Translations under genes and position numbers: made by a program
Shown: piece after piece, positions 44,859-54,533 of the stretch
How positions within the stretch are numbered: position 1 is the stretch's first letter
Layout of the letters: each line of letters begins with the position of its first letter
Notes under the pieces: generated by a model
The model's input: the letters and a program-made list of their open reading frames with translations, nothing else
What the model was told of the DNA's origin: nothing
The model's database searches: none
From: Bacillus sp. THAF10
GTDB taxonomy: Bacteria; Bacillota; Bacilli; Bacillales; Bacillaceae_I
Assembly (NCBI RefSeq): GCF_009363695.1
Contig: NZ_CP045403.1
Location: 4,023,835 to 4,087,834, forward strand
Direction of reading: 5' to 3'
Length of the DNA stretch: 64,000 nucleotides

Positions 44859-45149
44859 TTAGTTTTCTTCTTTTTTCACAACGATATGACGGATAATGTC
44901 TTCGCTGATTTTAGCTAAACGGTCGAATTCTTGAACAGCAGCAGCTTCAGCAGCTACGTTTACAAGCATATAATAGCCGTCACGGAAATCATTGATTTCG
45001 TAAGCTAAGCGGCGTTTGCCCCACTCTTTTGCTTCAGAAAGATCTGCACCGTTGTCAGTTAAGATCGTGTTGAAACGTTCTACAAGAGCTTTTTTAGCGT
45101 CTTCCTCAATGTTTGGACGGATGATATACATAATTTCGTACTTGCTCAT
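44859..45149 (-). CDS. rpsF: 30S ribosomal protein S6
   Basis: A 96-residue S6: [20 protein letters not shown] at the start, [20 protein letters not shown] in the middle. The start at 45149 has AGGAGGTG; the longer in-frame version is not supported. First gene of rpsF-ssb-rpsR. The leader contains a GCCCACATTGGGC hairpin (about 45178-45190) that could be part of an S6:S18 autoregulatory RNA, which I cannot confirm. Confidence 0.96.
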   Translation of the reverse strand: MSKYEIMYIIRPNIEEDAKKALVERFNTILTDNGADLSEAKEWGKRRLAYEINDFRDGYYMLVNVAAEAAAVQEFDRLAKISEDIIRHIVVKKEEN

Positions 45150-45330
45150 CACAGTCACCTCCTTTTGGTCTAAACGGCCCAATGTGGGCAAGGAGCAATC
45201 AATTATAAATAATCATTACTCACAAATTAGAATTATATCAGAACACAGGGCAATTTGCAAACATGTCCTTTGGGTGTTTGGTGGTTATCGGTCTTGATGG
45301 AAAAAGAGTGGTTGAAAGGGGGATTTTTAT

Positions 45331-45429
45331 TTTGGCACGAACTTGGTGTGTTTTGGCATGAACTCGGGTAGTTTTGGCACGAACTCGGACCATTTCCGCA
45401 CGAACTAACGTCATTTCGGCACGAACTCT
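45331..45429. repeat. 21-bp tandem repeat, 4.7 copies
   Basis: Units at 45331, 45352, 45373, 45394 and 45415. Each reads TTTGGCACGAACTCGG plus about five variable bases. In-frame period of seven residues explains a spurious frame here. It lies between the rpsF promoter region and ychF; the remainder of 45150-45601 holds no gene. Confidence 0.9.
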
Positions 45430-45601
45430 AGGCAAAACAAGCTGTTTTCTTATTAATTTTCATTATAATATACCGACGCTCCTGGGCAAAAAACCGAAAT
45501 GATTCATTTTCCCCTTAAAAATCACCACAAGGTTGAAGAAAAGTTGACCAGAAAGTCAACATTAGTTGACCTTCTGACCACTCCACGTTCTTTAAACCAT
45601 T

Positions 45602-46702
45602 TTACACATTAAAACGGAAATGAATCACGTCGCCGTCTTTTACGATGTACTCTTTTCCTTCCAGACGAACCTTTCCTGCTTCTTTGGCAGCGTTATGCGT
45701 ACCTGCAGCAAGTAAATCTTCATAGGAGACCGTTTCGGCACGAATAAAGCCGCGCTCAAAGTCGGTATGAATAACTCCCGCACATTGCGGTGCCTTCATG
45801 CCAGTACGGAATGTCCATGCACGTACCTCTTGTACACCAGCTGTAAAGTAGGTTGCAAGTCCAAGAAGGTTATAAGCGGCACGAATAAGCTGATCTAAAC
45901 CAGATTCTTTAATTCCAAGCTCTTCTAAGAACATTGCTTTTTCGTCTGCATCAAGTTCGACGATTTCTGACTCGATTTTTGCACAAACAGTAATGACTTC
46001 TGCATTATCTCTTTCAGCAAATTCACGCACCTGCTGCACATATTCGTTGTCAGATGTATCGGCTACATCCTCTTCTCCTACGTTAGCAACATAAAGAACA
46101 GGTTTGCTTGTTAAAAGATGCATACCCTTTAAGTATTTAACTTGCTCATCTGTTACTTCTACTGTACGCGCAGGCTGCTCGTTCTCCAGCGCCTCTTTTA
46201 CTTTTACAAGCACTTCATGCTCATAGACAGCTTCCTTGTCTTTTTGCTTCGCCAGTTTTCCAACTCTCTCTAAACGCTTGTCTACTGACTCAAGGTCAGC
46301 GAGGATAAGCTCGAGGTTGATGGTTTCGATGTCATTGATTGGGTTCACGCCACCTGACACGTGCGTAATATTGTCATCGGCAAAGCAACGGACCACGTGA
46401 CAAATTGCATCCACCTGACGGATGTGGGACAAGAACTTGTTTCCAAGGCCTTCTCCTTTACTTGCACCCTTTACAATTCCTGCGATGTCCGTAAACTCAA
46501 AGTGAGTTGGAACAGTTTTCTTCGGGTTTACAAGCTCCGTTAATTTTTGCAAACGCTCGTCTGGAACATCTACAATCCCGACGTTTGGATCTATCGTACA
46601 GAACGGGTAGTTGGCACTTTCTGCCCCCGCTTGTGTTATCGCATTAAAAAGCGTTGATTTCCCTACGTTTGGAAGACCAACGATACCTGCTGTTAAAGCC
46701 AT
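45602..46702 (-). CDS. ychF: Ribosome-binding ATPase/GTPase YchF
   Basis: A 366-residue Obg-family P-loop protein. Walker A GLPNVGKSTLFNAIT (residues 8-22), FTDIAGIVKGASKGEGLGNKFL as switch, YVANVGEED in place of the NKxD guanine motif (YchF prefers ATP), and a C-terminal TGS domain ending IVKDGDVIHFRFNV. The start at 46702 has AAGGAGTG. Universal, role in ribosome quality and oxidative stress. Confidence 0.96.
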   Translation of the reverse strand: MALTAGIVGLPNVGKSTLFNAITQAGAESANYPFCTIDPNVGIVDVPDERLQKLTELVNPKKTVPTHFEFTDIAGIVKGASKGEGLGNKFLSHIRQVDAICHVVRCFADDNITHVSGGVNPINDIETINLELILADLESVDKRLERVGKLAKQKDKEAVYEHEVLVKVKEALENEQPARTVEVTDEQVKYLKGMHLLTSKPVLYVANVGEEDVADTSDNEYVQQVREFAERDNAEVITVCAKIESEIVELDADEKAMFLEELGIKESGLDQLIRAAYNLLGLATYFTAGVQEVRAWTFRTGMKAPQCAGVIHTDFERGFIRAETVSYEDLLAAGTHNAAKEAGKVRLEGKEYIVKDGDVIHFRFNV

Positions 46703-46881
46703 TTTATCCACTCCTTACTTCCGTAAACACATATTTAAACCTTTCCCAATTATAGATAGAATGGGAGGAAAAGACAAGTTGTTTATAAAAGGAAGAAACC
46801 TGCAAAAAACGATTTTGGCCGTTGTTTTTTCGCAGGTTTACGGATTTTCACGCATCATTATTTTAGTCTCTGTTATACGCC

Positions 46882-47012
46882 GCTGTTCATTTCCGCAAAT
46901 TGCTCCGCGTCCTGCGGGGCGAATTGTGAGACTCCTCAGGCCTCGCCCTGTGGGGTCTCCAGTCTATCGCTTCATTCCCGCGGGAGTCTACGCTTTTTGC
47001 TCCAATCAACAG
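46882..47012. repeat. GC-rich dispersed palindromic element, copy 3
   Basis: Starts GCTGTTCATTTCCGCAAATT, contains CTCCGCGTCCTGCGGGGCGA and TCATTCCCGCGGGAGTCTAC, ends TTGCTCCAATCAACAG. Full-length, between ychF and the transporter gene. Confidence 0.85.
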
Positions 47013-47054
47013 TTAAAAACAACTTTATATTATCATCAGTGTCTCTAACACTTT

Positions 47055-48683
47055 TTATTTTAAACTGTTCGGAAATACCGTCAAATTAATATCCATGATG
47101 ATTGGCAGCATTACAACGACCGCAGTAGCAATCACGATTACACTTAAAATATTGATCCAAAAACCAGCCCGTACCATGTCGCTAATGGTAATTTTTTCTG
47201 TGGCGAAAATGATGGCATTGGGTGGTGTTCCTACCGGAAGCATAAAGGCACAGTTAGCTGCCATCGCAGCTGGTACCATCAAGGCAAATGGATGAACGTT
47301 TAAGGCAAGGGCAAGCGATGCCAATATCGGCAAAATCATAGTTGCCGTTGCTGTGTTAGAGGTTATCTCGGTTAAAAACAAAACAAAGAGTGTAGTAAAA
47401 ATGACAATAAGGATAAAGCTTAGCCCATTTAGGAAGGTCAACTGTTGTCCGACCCAATCCGCAAGACCAGACTCCTTAAAGCCAGCGGCAATAGCAAGAC
47501 CTCCACCAAATAACAAGAGAATTCCCCACGGAAGCTCTTTTGACACACTCCAATCCAGAAGCTTTCCTCCGCTGCTTGAAGGAATCAAGAATAGCAGTAT
47601 TCCTGCAAGTATCGCGATCATTGCATCACTGATACCAGGAATAAGGTCTACCCATAAAAACGTTCGGGTAATCCACATGAATGCAGCAAAACCAAAGATA
47701 GCGAGCACTGCTTTTTCTTCCATGCTCATTTTTCCAAGCTGCTCTCGTTCATTTTTTATTAGCTCTTTGCCCCCAGGTAGTTCTTTAAATTTCACAGGAA
47801 AGGCAATGTTTACAAGATAATACCAGGTGCAACCTAACAGTATGATGACTACAGGAGCGGCATATATCAACCACTCGGCAAAGGAAATTTCGATGCCATA
47901 TAGCTTATTAACCGTAGCAGCTAAGATGATATTAGGAGGCGTTCCAATTAAGGTTCCCAGTCCACCGATGGTTCCTGCAAAGCCAATTCCAAAAATAATC
48001 GATTTTTCAAAGGTTTTGAGATTCAAATGACGATTTTCGGCTTTTTTTGCATTCGATGCCGCTTGGTATAAAATCGCTGTTCCGATCGGTATCATCATCA
48101 TCACAGCAGCAGTATTAGAAACCCACATCGATAAAAAGCCTGTGGCAACCATAAAGCCAAGCACTATTCGTTTTGGGCTTGTCCCGATCAACGAAACGAT
48201 TAAAATAGCTATCCGCTTATGCAAATTCCATTTTTCCATTGCAAGGGCAATTAAGAAACCACCCAGAAATAAAAATATAATCGGATCTCCATAAGAGGAA
48301 GCAACCACATCTTCTTCTAAGGCTTTTGTTAAGGGCAGCAGGATTAATGGCAAGAGAGAGGTTACAGGAATAGGTATTGCTTCTGTTATCCACCATACTG
48401 CTACCCAAAGAGTCGTGGCTAAAACCGCTCTGCCACTATACGAAAGGTCATCTGGTGTGAAAAACAGCATGGTTAACGCAAACAATAACGGACCTAGTAG
48501 GAGCCCAATCAATTGAGGTGTCTTGAAAGGTTTGTTCCGCTCCTTTAAAGCTCTTGGCTCATGCGGTTGATCTTCGTTGTTAGCCTGTTGTTTCATAGTG
48601 GAGAAAAATAAGAGCTGCTTTACTTTTTCATGCGATTCCCAGCTTAAATCCCAAGCTTGCTTGACGATTGATTTTTGCATCAT
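47055..48683 (-). CDS. SLC13-type (DASS) sodium:dicarboxylate symporter
   Basis: A 542-residue transporter with about 11-13 membrane segments. The two SNT motifs that bind substrate carboxylates and Na+ are present: MWVSNTAAVMMM and EITSNTATATMILPIL. WWITEAIPIPVTSLLPLILLPL is also characteristic. A 60-residue cytosolic extension precedes the first helix. Likely imports succinate, malate or fumarate. The start is one of two adjacent ATGs (48683 or 48680), preceded by AGGAGGGG. Single gene. Confidence 0.88.
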   Translation of the reverse strand: MMQKSIVKQAWDLSWESHEKVKQLLFFSTMKQQANNEDQPHEPRALKERNKPFKTPQLIGLLLGPLLFALTMLFFTPDDLSYSGRAVLATTLWVAVWWITEAIPIPVTSLLPLILLPLTKALEEDVVASSYGDPIIFLFLGGFLIALAMEKWNLHKRIAILIVSLIGTSPKRIVLGFMVATGFLSMWVSNTAAVMMMIPIGTAILYQAASNAKKAENRHLNLKTFEKSIIFGIGFAGTIGGLGTLIGTPPNIILAATVNKLYGIEISFAEWLIYAAPVVIILLGCTWYYLVNIAFPVKFKELPGGKELIKNEREQLGKMSMEEKAVLAIFGFAAFMWITRTFLWVDLIPGISDAMIAILAGILLFLIPSSSGGKLLDWSVSKELPWGILLLFGGGLAIAAGFKESGLADWVGQQLTFLNGLSFILIVIFTTLFVLFLTEITSNTATATMILPILASLALALNVHPFALMVPAAMAANCAFMLPVGTPPNAIIFATEKITISDMVRAGFWINILSVIVIATAVVVMLPIIMDINLTVFPNSLK

Positions 48684-48811
48684 ACCCCTCCTAATCCCAG
48701 GTGAAAGCGGTGTCATTTTACTCTAAGAACCACTTATCGAATGTTACGGAACAGTATAAACAATCTGAAAAATTAGTCAAGCTTTATCTATTTAACGTAA
48801 AAGAGAGCCGT

Positions 48812-49027
48812 CTAAGATGACAGCTCTCCGTTTTCATGTCTTACCAATATTTTTTTGATTTTCCTCGTAAATTCTTTTCTTGGCATGAGGACGGTATGGT
48901 CGCAGCCTTCGCACTTGATGCGAATATCCATTCCCATCCGAATTACTTTCCAACGATTTGTTCCGCACGGGTGGGCTTTTTTCATTTCGACGACATCATT
49001 TAATCCAAACTCTTTATCTGCCATCAT
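48812..49027 (-). CDS. DUF951 (YyzM-like) small zinc-ribbon-like protein
   Basis: About 71 residues: MADKEFGLNDVVEMKKAHPC, then GTNRWKVIRMGMDIRIKCEG and CDHTVLMPRKEF. HPCG and CEGC give a likely zinc site. Conserved near yyaD/mscS genes in Bacilli; function unknown. Adjacent ATGs at 49027 and 49024 follow GGAGGGGG. Overlaps the end of the MscS gene by 14 bases. Confidence 0.85.
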   Translation of the reverse strand: MMADKEFGLNDVVEMKKAHPCGTNRWKVIRMGMDIRIKCEGCDHTVLMPRKEFTRKIKKILVRHENGELSS

Positions 49028-49910
49028 CTTCCCCCTCCAATCTTTCATTCTCTGTTCCTCTATTATAAAGGACAAGACGTGGAAATGGTATTTCAATCCC
49101 AGCCTCATCCAAGCGATTTTTCACTTCTTTACGGAGAGCGCGACCAATAAACCAATGGCGCATAGGCAATGTTTCACAGGCAATGCGAAGCACCACCTCG
49201 GAATTACCGAGCGTTTGTACTCCTAGAAGCTCCGGAACCTTCATTATATCGGTGTATTTTTCCGGGAGCTCCTCAAGCAGTTCTAAAATAACCCGCTCTG
49301 CTTCATCGACCTTCCCTTCATAGGCAATGCTTACATCTACAACAGCCACACTGTTATGAATCGAAAAATTCGTTAATTCTACAATACTGCCATTCGGAAG
49401 GATATGCAATTCTCCTGTCCAGCTTTTTATTTTCGTGGTACGCAGGCCAATTTCTTCTACATAGCCTTCAAAAGTCCCGGTACGAATATAGTCCCCTACG
49501 GAAAATTGATCTTCAAATATAATAAAAAAGCCCGTAATGATGTCCCGCACAAGATTTTGCGCGCCAAATCCGACAGCAAGTCCAACAATTCCCGCTCCTG
49601 CTAAAAGTGCCCTGACATCAATATTGATAACCTCTAATATCATCACCAAAGCTACAAAATACACCACATACGTGAGGATATTTTTCAACAGCCTTAGGAG
49701 GGTATTTTCTCGTCGCTCTGAAATTCGAATCGGTCCTTTTTCCCGAAGCTTCACAAAGTTAGAAATAAGTGCTTTTCCTATTTTTATAATAATGACAGCT
49801 ACGAGGATAATAAGAACGATTTTTACGATCCCTTCCCCAATTGAAATCCAGAGCTTCTCCTCGCCTACAGAAGCGATCATTTGCTCTATCCCGCGATTTA
49901 TGATTTCCAT
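49014..49910 (-). CDS. MscS-family mechanosensitive channel
   Basis: A 298-residue small-conductance mechanosensitive channel. Three N-terminal membrane segments (about 18-45, 68-90, 95-125), the third with the Gly/Ala-rich pore helix ALLAGAGIVGLAVGFGAQNL, then the beta domain (GDYIRTGTFEGYVEEIGLRTTKI) and an alpha/beta C-terminal domain. The start at 49910 is preferred because AGAGGGA lies directly against the ATG at 49916. Releases solutes on hypo-osmotic shock. Confidence 0.92.
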   Translation of the reverse strand: MEIINRGIEQMIASVGEEKLWISIGEGIVKIVLIILVAVIIIKIGKALISNFVKLREKGPIRISERRENTLLRLLKNILTYVVYFVALVMILEVINIDVRALLAGAGIVGLAVGFGAQNLVRDIITGFFIIFEDQFSVGDYIRTGTFEGYVEEIGLRTTKIKSWTGELHILPNGSIVELTNFSIHNSVAVVDVSIAYEGKVDEAERVILELLEELPEKYTDIMKVPELLGVQTLGNSEVVLRIACETLPMRHWFIGRALRKEVKNRLDEAGIEIPFPRLVLYNRGTENERLEGEDDGR

Positions 49911-49979
49911 GCTCATTCCCTCTTCTTACGTTTTTTGGTTAGTCTCATTTTTTCATAGCTTATCCCGAACAGGATGTTT

Positions 49980-50993
49980 TTAATTTTCCCGATTTTTTAT
50001 CGGATAGAGAAGAATGCAGACAAGCAGGTATAGATTGAGCAGGCCAAATAGTGGGTAAAGTATTGCAACAAGAACGGAAAAACCTACGGCAGTGAACGGG
50101 ATCATTAGGGCAACAAAAACGAGGCAAAGTGCCCAAAGCGGGAGGGAAACGGCATTCCGAAACCGTGTCACAAGCCCTAACAACCCAGAAGCAGCCGTTG
50201 TATAAATGGCAACCCAGAGCAAAATAGTCATAAAGAATAGCACATAAAAAGGGTAGCTTTGAATCACTGCAAAGAGAGGTATTTCAAAAAGGGTCAGCTT
50301 GCTTTGGACGGAAATGAGAGTTTGGTTGTAAAATAGCGAGATCACACCCAAAATTCCCCCGCTCCCAACACTTGCAACGATCATTTCACCTTTGCTTTCC
50401 ACTTCTCTTCCTATCGCAGATAACACCGCCACAAGCGGCAAAATATTCAGCGCGGTGAAGGTAAAGCCAGCTGGCCAATTACTTTGCTTCATCACAAAAG
50501 TCGTCATCGCATCGGGTTGTTCTAAAACGGTTTGCACCATAATGTAAGCAAGCGAGATAATAATGATAGGGATCACTACTATATTTACAGTTACCATGCC
50601 TTTGACATCAAATGTAAATAATAGAATTAATAAAACGCTAATAATCCCAATCCCAGCCCAGTATGGAACAGAAAACACCTGTAGGGCCGATCCACCACCT
50701 GCAAGCATAACAATGGTTGTGGTAAAAAGATAAACCACCATGATGATGTTATAAAAATAGGAGGCTCTTTTTCCAACAAGCCTTGTAAGGACAGGGGAAA
50801 AGTGTTCGGTTTTTTCTTCCTTGCTAATTTGGAGAATCACATAGCAGGAAATGATAAAGAAAATCGTAAACAAAAGAATAGCCAGTCCGCTTTCTGCACC
50901 AAAAAATTCCCAAAGCTCACGACCAGACGCATATCCTGCCCCAATTACAGTTCCTAATATTAAAAACATCCAGCGAAAACCACTTTTCCACAT
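49980..50993 (-). CDS. YkvI-family membrane protein
   Basis: A 337-residue protein with about ten membrane segments, related to the YkvI/COG3949 group of the amino acid transporter superfamily: FLILGTVIGAGYASGRELWEFFG at the N-terminus is the signature glycine-rich helix. Substrate unknown. The start at 50993 has GGAGGGTG. Divergent from yyaC. Confidence 0.85.
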   Translation of the reverse strand: MWKSGFRWMFLILGTVIGAGYASGRELWEFFGAESGLAILLFTIFFIISCYVILQISKEEKTEHFSPVLTRLVGKRASYFYNIIMVVYLFTTTIVMLAGGGSALQVFSVPYWAGIGIISVLLILLFTFDVKGMVTVNIVVIPIIIISLAYIMVQTVLEQPDAMTTFVMKQSNWPAGFTFTALNILPLVAVLSAIGREVESKGEMIVASVGSGGILGVISLFYNQTLISVQSKLTLFEIPLFAVIQSYPFYVLFFMTILLWVAIYTTAASGLLGLVTRFRNAVSLPLWALCLVFVALMIPFTAVGFSVLVAILYPLFGLLNLYLLVCILLYPIKNREN

Positions 50994-51071
50994 AGCTTCA
51001 CCCTCCTGAATTGCCTGAAAAAATTTCAAATCTTACCTAATCATCGAAATCATCAAATTCGAAAAGTAGAC

Positions 51072-51100
51072 GTATAGTTTCCCATCAATAGTCGTATACT
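51072..51100 (+). promoter_or_regulatory. Candidate SigF/SigG promoter of yyaC
   Basis: GTATA (51072-51076), a 15-base spacer, then TCGTATACT (51092-51100). This fits GYATA-N15-GGnnAnAnT except for the first two bases of the -10 element. It lies 30 bases upstream of the yyaC start. Forespore expression is plausible for a spore-related peptidase relative. Confidence 0.4.
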
Positions 51101-51129
51101 GTTACTACTATTATGAAGGAGTGGAACCT

Positions 51130-51759
51130 ATGAATCTTAAATCTAATTTTTTTGACAAGAAGGGAGGCAATCTTCGTATTGCTCACGAAGAAGTCAATGC
51201 CTACAAAGAACTTGCATTGACCTTGCAATCCTATCTTCCTACAAGCCGCATCTATCGTCCCGTTGTGATTGTTTGTATTGGGACAGACCGTTCCACCGGA
51301 GATTCATTAGGACCACTTGTCGGAACAAAGCTCGCAGATAAAAAGCTTAATCATATACATGTATATGGCACACTTGATGAGCCTATTCATGCCGTTAATT
51401 TAGAAGAAAAGCTTACCTTTATTCAAACAAAGCATCTCCACCCTTTTATCATTGCCATTGATGCCTGTCTCGGCAGATTAAAAAGTGTCGGGCAGCTAAC
51501 GATAGGAGAAGGTCCGGTCATGCCTGGTGCCGGAGTGAAGAAAGATTTGCCTCCAGTTGGTGATATTCATATAACAGGGATTGTCAATGTGAGTGGCTTC
51601 ATGGAGTTTTTTGTTCTACAAAACACAAGGCTGAGCCTCGTCATGAAAATGGCCACAGTCATATCCGATTCCATCCAGGAGCTCGATCGTTTTGTGCAGC
51701 ATAAAGAAATCCTCACACAAAAGGATATGGAACCACCATTTACCCAGGTACAAGAATGA
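51130..51759 (+). CDS. yyaC: YyaC, GPR-protease-like spore protein (DUF1256)
   Basis: A 209-residue protein of the YyaC/DUF1256 family, related in fold to the germination protease GPR: VIVCIGTDRSTGDSLGPLVG, FIIAIDACLGR and MPGAGVKKDLPPVGDIHITG. Sporulation-associated. The start ATG at 51130 has AAGGAGTG; the GTG at 51121 is part of that ribosome site. The only plus-strand gene between 25.7 kb and the right edge. Confidence 0.93.
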   Translation: MNLKSNFFDKKGGNLRIAHEEVNAYKELALTLQSYLPTSRIYRPVVIVCIGTDRSTGDSLGPLVGTKLADKKLNHIHVYGTLDEPIHAVNLEEKLTFIQTKHLHPFIIAIDACLGRLKSVGQLTIGEGPVMPGAGVKKDLPPVGDIHITGIVNVSGFMEFFVLQNTRLSLVMKMATVISDSIQELDRFVQHKEILTQKDMEPPFTQVQE

Positions 51760-51774
51760 GAGCAAACAAAAAAA

Positions 51775-51798
51775 GGACTACCCCTATGAGGGCAGTCC
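51775..51798 (-). terminator. Bidirectional hairpin between yyaC and the DUF554 gene
   Basis: GGACTACCC and GGGCAGTCC with a 6-base loop; seven T follow on the minus strand, four bases past the DUF554 stop. Confidence 0.8.
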
Positions 51799-51802
51799 AT
51801 AT

Positions 51803-52507
51803 TCAAAAGACATAAAGGATGGAAACGAGTGTGGCCGCAACTAATATACCTGGCAGCAGATTGGCCACTCGAATAACGGTAACGCCAATAATGTTCAGCC
51901 CAATGGCCATAATCATCACGCCTCCTGTTGCGGTAATTTCAGAAATGAGTTGTCCGAGTAAATCGGCAGGGACAAACTGATCGATCTGGGTAGCAAACAG
52001 GGCGATACCACCTTGATAAAGCATTACAGGAATGGCGGAAAACAAGACGCCAATGCCAAGTGTGGTAGTAAGCACAATACTCGTAAAGCCATCGATAATC
52101 GATTTTGTGTAAAGCACCTGATGGTCGCCCCTTAATCCACTATCAAGCGAGCCGACCACAGACATTGCTCCAATCACAAAAATAAGTGTAGCTGTCACAA
52201 ACCCTTTCGACACTGATCCATGCTGATGATTTGTTCCCATTTTGCGCTCAAGCCAATGACCCAGGTTATTCAGCCTGTCATCAAGCTTTAAGCCTTCTCC
52301 GATTACAGCGCCGACCACCAAGCTAATGATGACGATTAAAAATTCATTACTTTTAAAGCCCATCTGAGCACCAAGTAAAAATACCGCAAGCCCAATTACC
52401 TTCATCACGGTCTCTTTTGTCGTTTCTGGGATTCGAGTAAAAAGCTTCCCAATCAAGGTGCCGAGAATAATGCATATTCCATTCACAATGGTTCCTAATA
52501 ATACCAC
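51803..52507 (-). CDS. DUF554 (YqgA/YdfK-type) membrane protein
   Basis: A 234-residue membrane protein with about seven segments: VLLGTIVNGICIILGTLIGKL at the N-terminus and GAMSVVGSLDSGLRGD in the middle are family marks. Putative transporter, function unknown. The start is GTG with AAGAGG. The space to parB holds a terminator. Confidence 0.88.
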   Translation of the reverse strand: MVLLGTIVNGICIILGTLIGKLFTRIPETTKETVMKVIGLAVFLLGAQMGFKSNEFLIVIISLVVGAVIGEGLKLDDRLNNLGHWLERKMGTNHQHGSVSKGFVTATLIFVIGAMSVVGSLDSGLRGDHQVLYTKSIIDGFTSIVLTTTLGIGVLFSAIPVMLYQGGIALFATQIDQFVPADLLGQLISEITATGGVMIMAIGLNIIGVTVIRVANLLPGILVAATLVSILYVF

Positions 52508-52605
52508 TTTTAAGCCTCTTTTCTTTTACTCTTTTCGAGACGCTGTTGATCTCTTCCATTATCAACACGCATTTTTAACATTTTCTATTTACAACTTCAA
52601 AAAAA

Positions 52606-52627
52606 CAAACCACTTATCAGGTGGTCT
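52606..52627 (-). terminator. parB terminator
   Basis: A short stem ACCAC/GTGGT around TTATCAG, followed on the minus strand by TTTGTTTTTTT, 15 bases after the stop of parB. Confidence 0.6.
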
Positions 52628-52641
52628 GCTTTCATCTATTC

Positions 52642-53490
52642 TTATTCTGATTGTCCTAACAGTTCTAACAAACGATTCAGGTCATCCTCAGAGAAAAATT
52701 CAATTTCAATTTTCCCTTTGTTTTTGGTGCGCTTAATAAAAACTGAGGTGCCAAAACGTTCTCGCAAAATAGACTCCTGATCTTGAAGAAAAATATCCTT
52801 TTTCTCAGGCTCCTTCTTCGTTTCACGTGAAACACTCTCATTAAGCTGTTGAATGAATTGCTCGAGCTGTCGAACATTTAAATGCTCTTTTAACACTTTT
52901 TCTACCACAGGCTTTACTTTCTCTTTTCCTTTAAGGCCAAGTAGGGCACGGCCATGACCCATGGATAGCTTGCCATCATTCATTAGATCTTGGACAAACT
53001 TCGGAAGAGACAGGAGCCTAACATGGTTTGCAATATGAGGTCTACTTTTTCCAAGTCGGCTAGCTAGCTGCTCTTGAGTAAGTTCCAGCTTTGTCATCAA
53101 TGACTGATAGGCAAAAGCTTCCTCAATAGGAGTAAGGTCCTCCCGCTGCAGGTTCTCAAGTAAGGCCAGTTCCATCATTTGTTGCTCTGTTAGGTTGCGG
53201 ACCACCACAGGAACCTTAGTTAATTTTGCAGCTTTTGCTGCTCGATAGCGACGTTCCCCAACGACAATCTCAAAGCCTTTAATACTTTTTCGAACAATTA
53301 TCGGCTGAAGAATCCCATGCTGTTTTATGGACTCTTTTAACTCTTCAATTGCTTCTGGTTCAAAGTATTTTCGTGGCTGATACGGATTGGGGCGAATATC
53401 CTTGATACTTACTTCTTGAACGGCTTCTTCCTTGGAAGCTTCAATGGATGGAAATAAAGCATTGATCCCTTTACCTAATCCTTTACCCAT
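52642..53490 (-). CDS. parB: Chromosome-partitioning protein ParB (Spo0J)
   Basis: A 282-residue CTPase clamp. The N-terminal domain has GIL-QPIIVR and GERRYRAAK (CTP and spreading motif), then the helix-turn-helix TQEQLASRLGKSRPHIANHVRLL that reads parS, and a C-terminal dimer domain. It loads SMC at the origin and, with Soj, controls DnaA and sporulation. Overlaps parA by eight bases. A parS site lies in the gene. Confidence 0.96.
   Translation of the reverse strand: MGKGLGKGINALFPSIEASKEEAVQEVSIKDIRPNPYQPRKYFEPEAIEELKESIKQHGILQPIIVRKSIKGFEIVVGERRYRAAKAAKLTKVPVVVRNLTEQQMMELALLENLQREDLTPIEEAFAYQSLMTKLELTQEQLASRLGKSRPHIANHVRLLSLPKFVQDLMNDGKLSMGHGRALLGLKGKEKVKPVVEKVLKEHLNVRQLEQFIQQLNESVSRETKKEPEKKDIFLQDQESILRERFGTSVFIKRTKNKGKIEIEFFSEDDLNRLLELLGQSE
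52819..52834. promoter_or_regulatory. parS: parS site inside parB
   Basis: CGTTTCACGTGAAACA, 15 of 16 positions of the consensus. A parS inside spo0J is also known in B. subtilis. Confidence 0.85.
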
Positions 53491-54244
53491 GTGTCACCAC
53501 TTCCTTTGCTAGATCTAAATAAACTTCTGCTCCACGTGATTTTGGATCATAAATGATAATTGGCTCTCCATGGCTAGGTGCTTCACTAAGACGAACATTG
53601 CGGGGAATAATCGTCCGGTATACTTTATCCTGGAAATACTTTTTCACTTCTTCAATCACTTGGATTCCGAGGTTTGTTCTCGCATCCAGCATGGTTAATA
53701 AGACGCCGTCAATCATAAGGTCTTTATTTAAGTGCTTTTGCACAAGACGAACCGTATTTAAAAGCTGACTCAGCCCTTCAAGTGCATAGTATTCACACTG
53801 CACTGGGATCACAACGGCATCTGATGACGTTAAGGCATTGATCGTTAAAAGGCCCAGAGATGGCGGGCAATCTATAATTATGTAATCATAAAGATGCTTC
53901 ACATCATCTAAAGCTCGCTTTAACCTAACCTCCCTGGAAATAGTTGGTACTAACTCTATTTCTGCCCCAGCGAGCTGAATCGTTGCCGGGATTATCGAAA
54001 GGTTTTCGACTTTAGTAGGAAGGATAGCCTTTTTCGCTTCCACATCCTCTACTAAAATATCATAAATACATTGATTCACTTCAGCTTTTTCCACACCCAC
54101 ACCACTTGTGGCATTTCCTTGTGGATCTACATCTACTAAAAGCACTTTTTTTCCTATATAGGCTAAACAAGCGCCGAGGTTAACCGATGTGGTTGTTTTA
54201 CCAACTCCACCTTTTTGGTTAGCAATAGCAATAATTCTGCCCAT
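53483..54244 (-). CDS. parA: Chromosome-partitioning ATPase ParA (Soj)
   Basis: A 253-residue deviant-Walker ATPase. Walker A is NQKGGVGKTTTSVNLGA (residues 9-25), Walker A' VDVDPQGNATSG, Walker B YIIIDCPPSLG. It works with ParB on origin segregation and with DnaA on initiation. The start at 54244 (MGRIIAIANQ) has AGGTGACAGC; a 6-codon extension lacks a ribosome site. Confidence 0.96.
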   Translation of the reverse strand: MGRIIAIANQKGGVGKTTTSVNLGACLAYIGKKVLLVDVDPQGNATSGVGVEKAEVNQCIYDILVEDVEAKKAILPTKVENLSIIPATIQLAGAEIELVPTISREVRLKRALDDVKHLYDYIIIDCPPSLGLLTINALTSSDAVVIPVQCEYYALEGLSQLLNTVRLVQKHLNKDLMIDGVLLTMLDARTNLGIQVIEEVKKYFQDKVYRTIIPRNVRLSEAPSHGEPIIIYDPKSRGAEVYLDLAKEVVTHG

Positions 54245-54533
54245 GCTGTCACCTGCCTTCAAAAAAGAACATACTTTTACTCTATTTCTTCCTTATTTTA
54301 TCACGAATTTACAGAAAGTTAACTTGTTTTTGATAATTAGGCTCTTTTCTAAAAGATTGTTGCTAGGAACGAGGAAAAAGTCGGCTCTAGGACTTTTTCT
54401 GCACGACAGCTACGTTGATTACGGAAGTATTTACTATAAGCTGAGCAACAAAGTTAGCGTAGACAGCCGATAAATAAAATCAAAGCGTAAGCGAAGAACG
54501 TTCGTCGGATATAAAGGAATCTTGTCGAAGAAT
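54245..54533. other. Spacer between parA and noc, with a decayed inverted element
   Basis: About 54352-54475 contains GAGGAAAAAGTCGGCTCTAG, GCACGACAGCTACGTTGATT and a run GCAACAAAGTTAGCGTAGAC with partial inverted symmetry. A similar motif, GCACGACAGCAACGTTGTTT, is at about 62024-62043. No gene is seen. Confidence 0.35.

Noticed and set aside
45238..45435. 65-residue frame with a seven-residue period
   Set aside because: Product of the 21-bp tandem repeat, not a gene.
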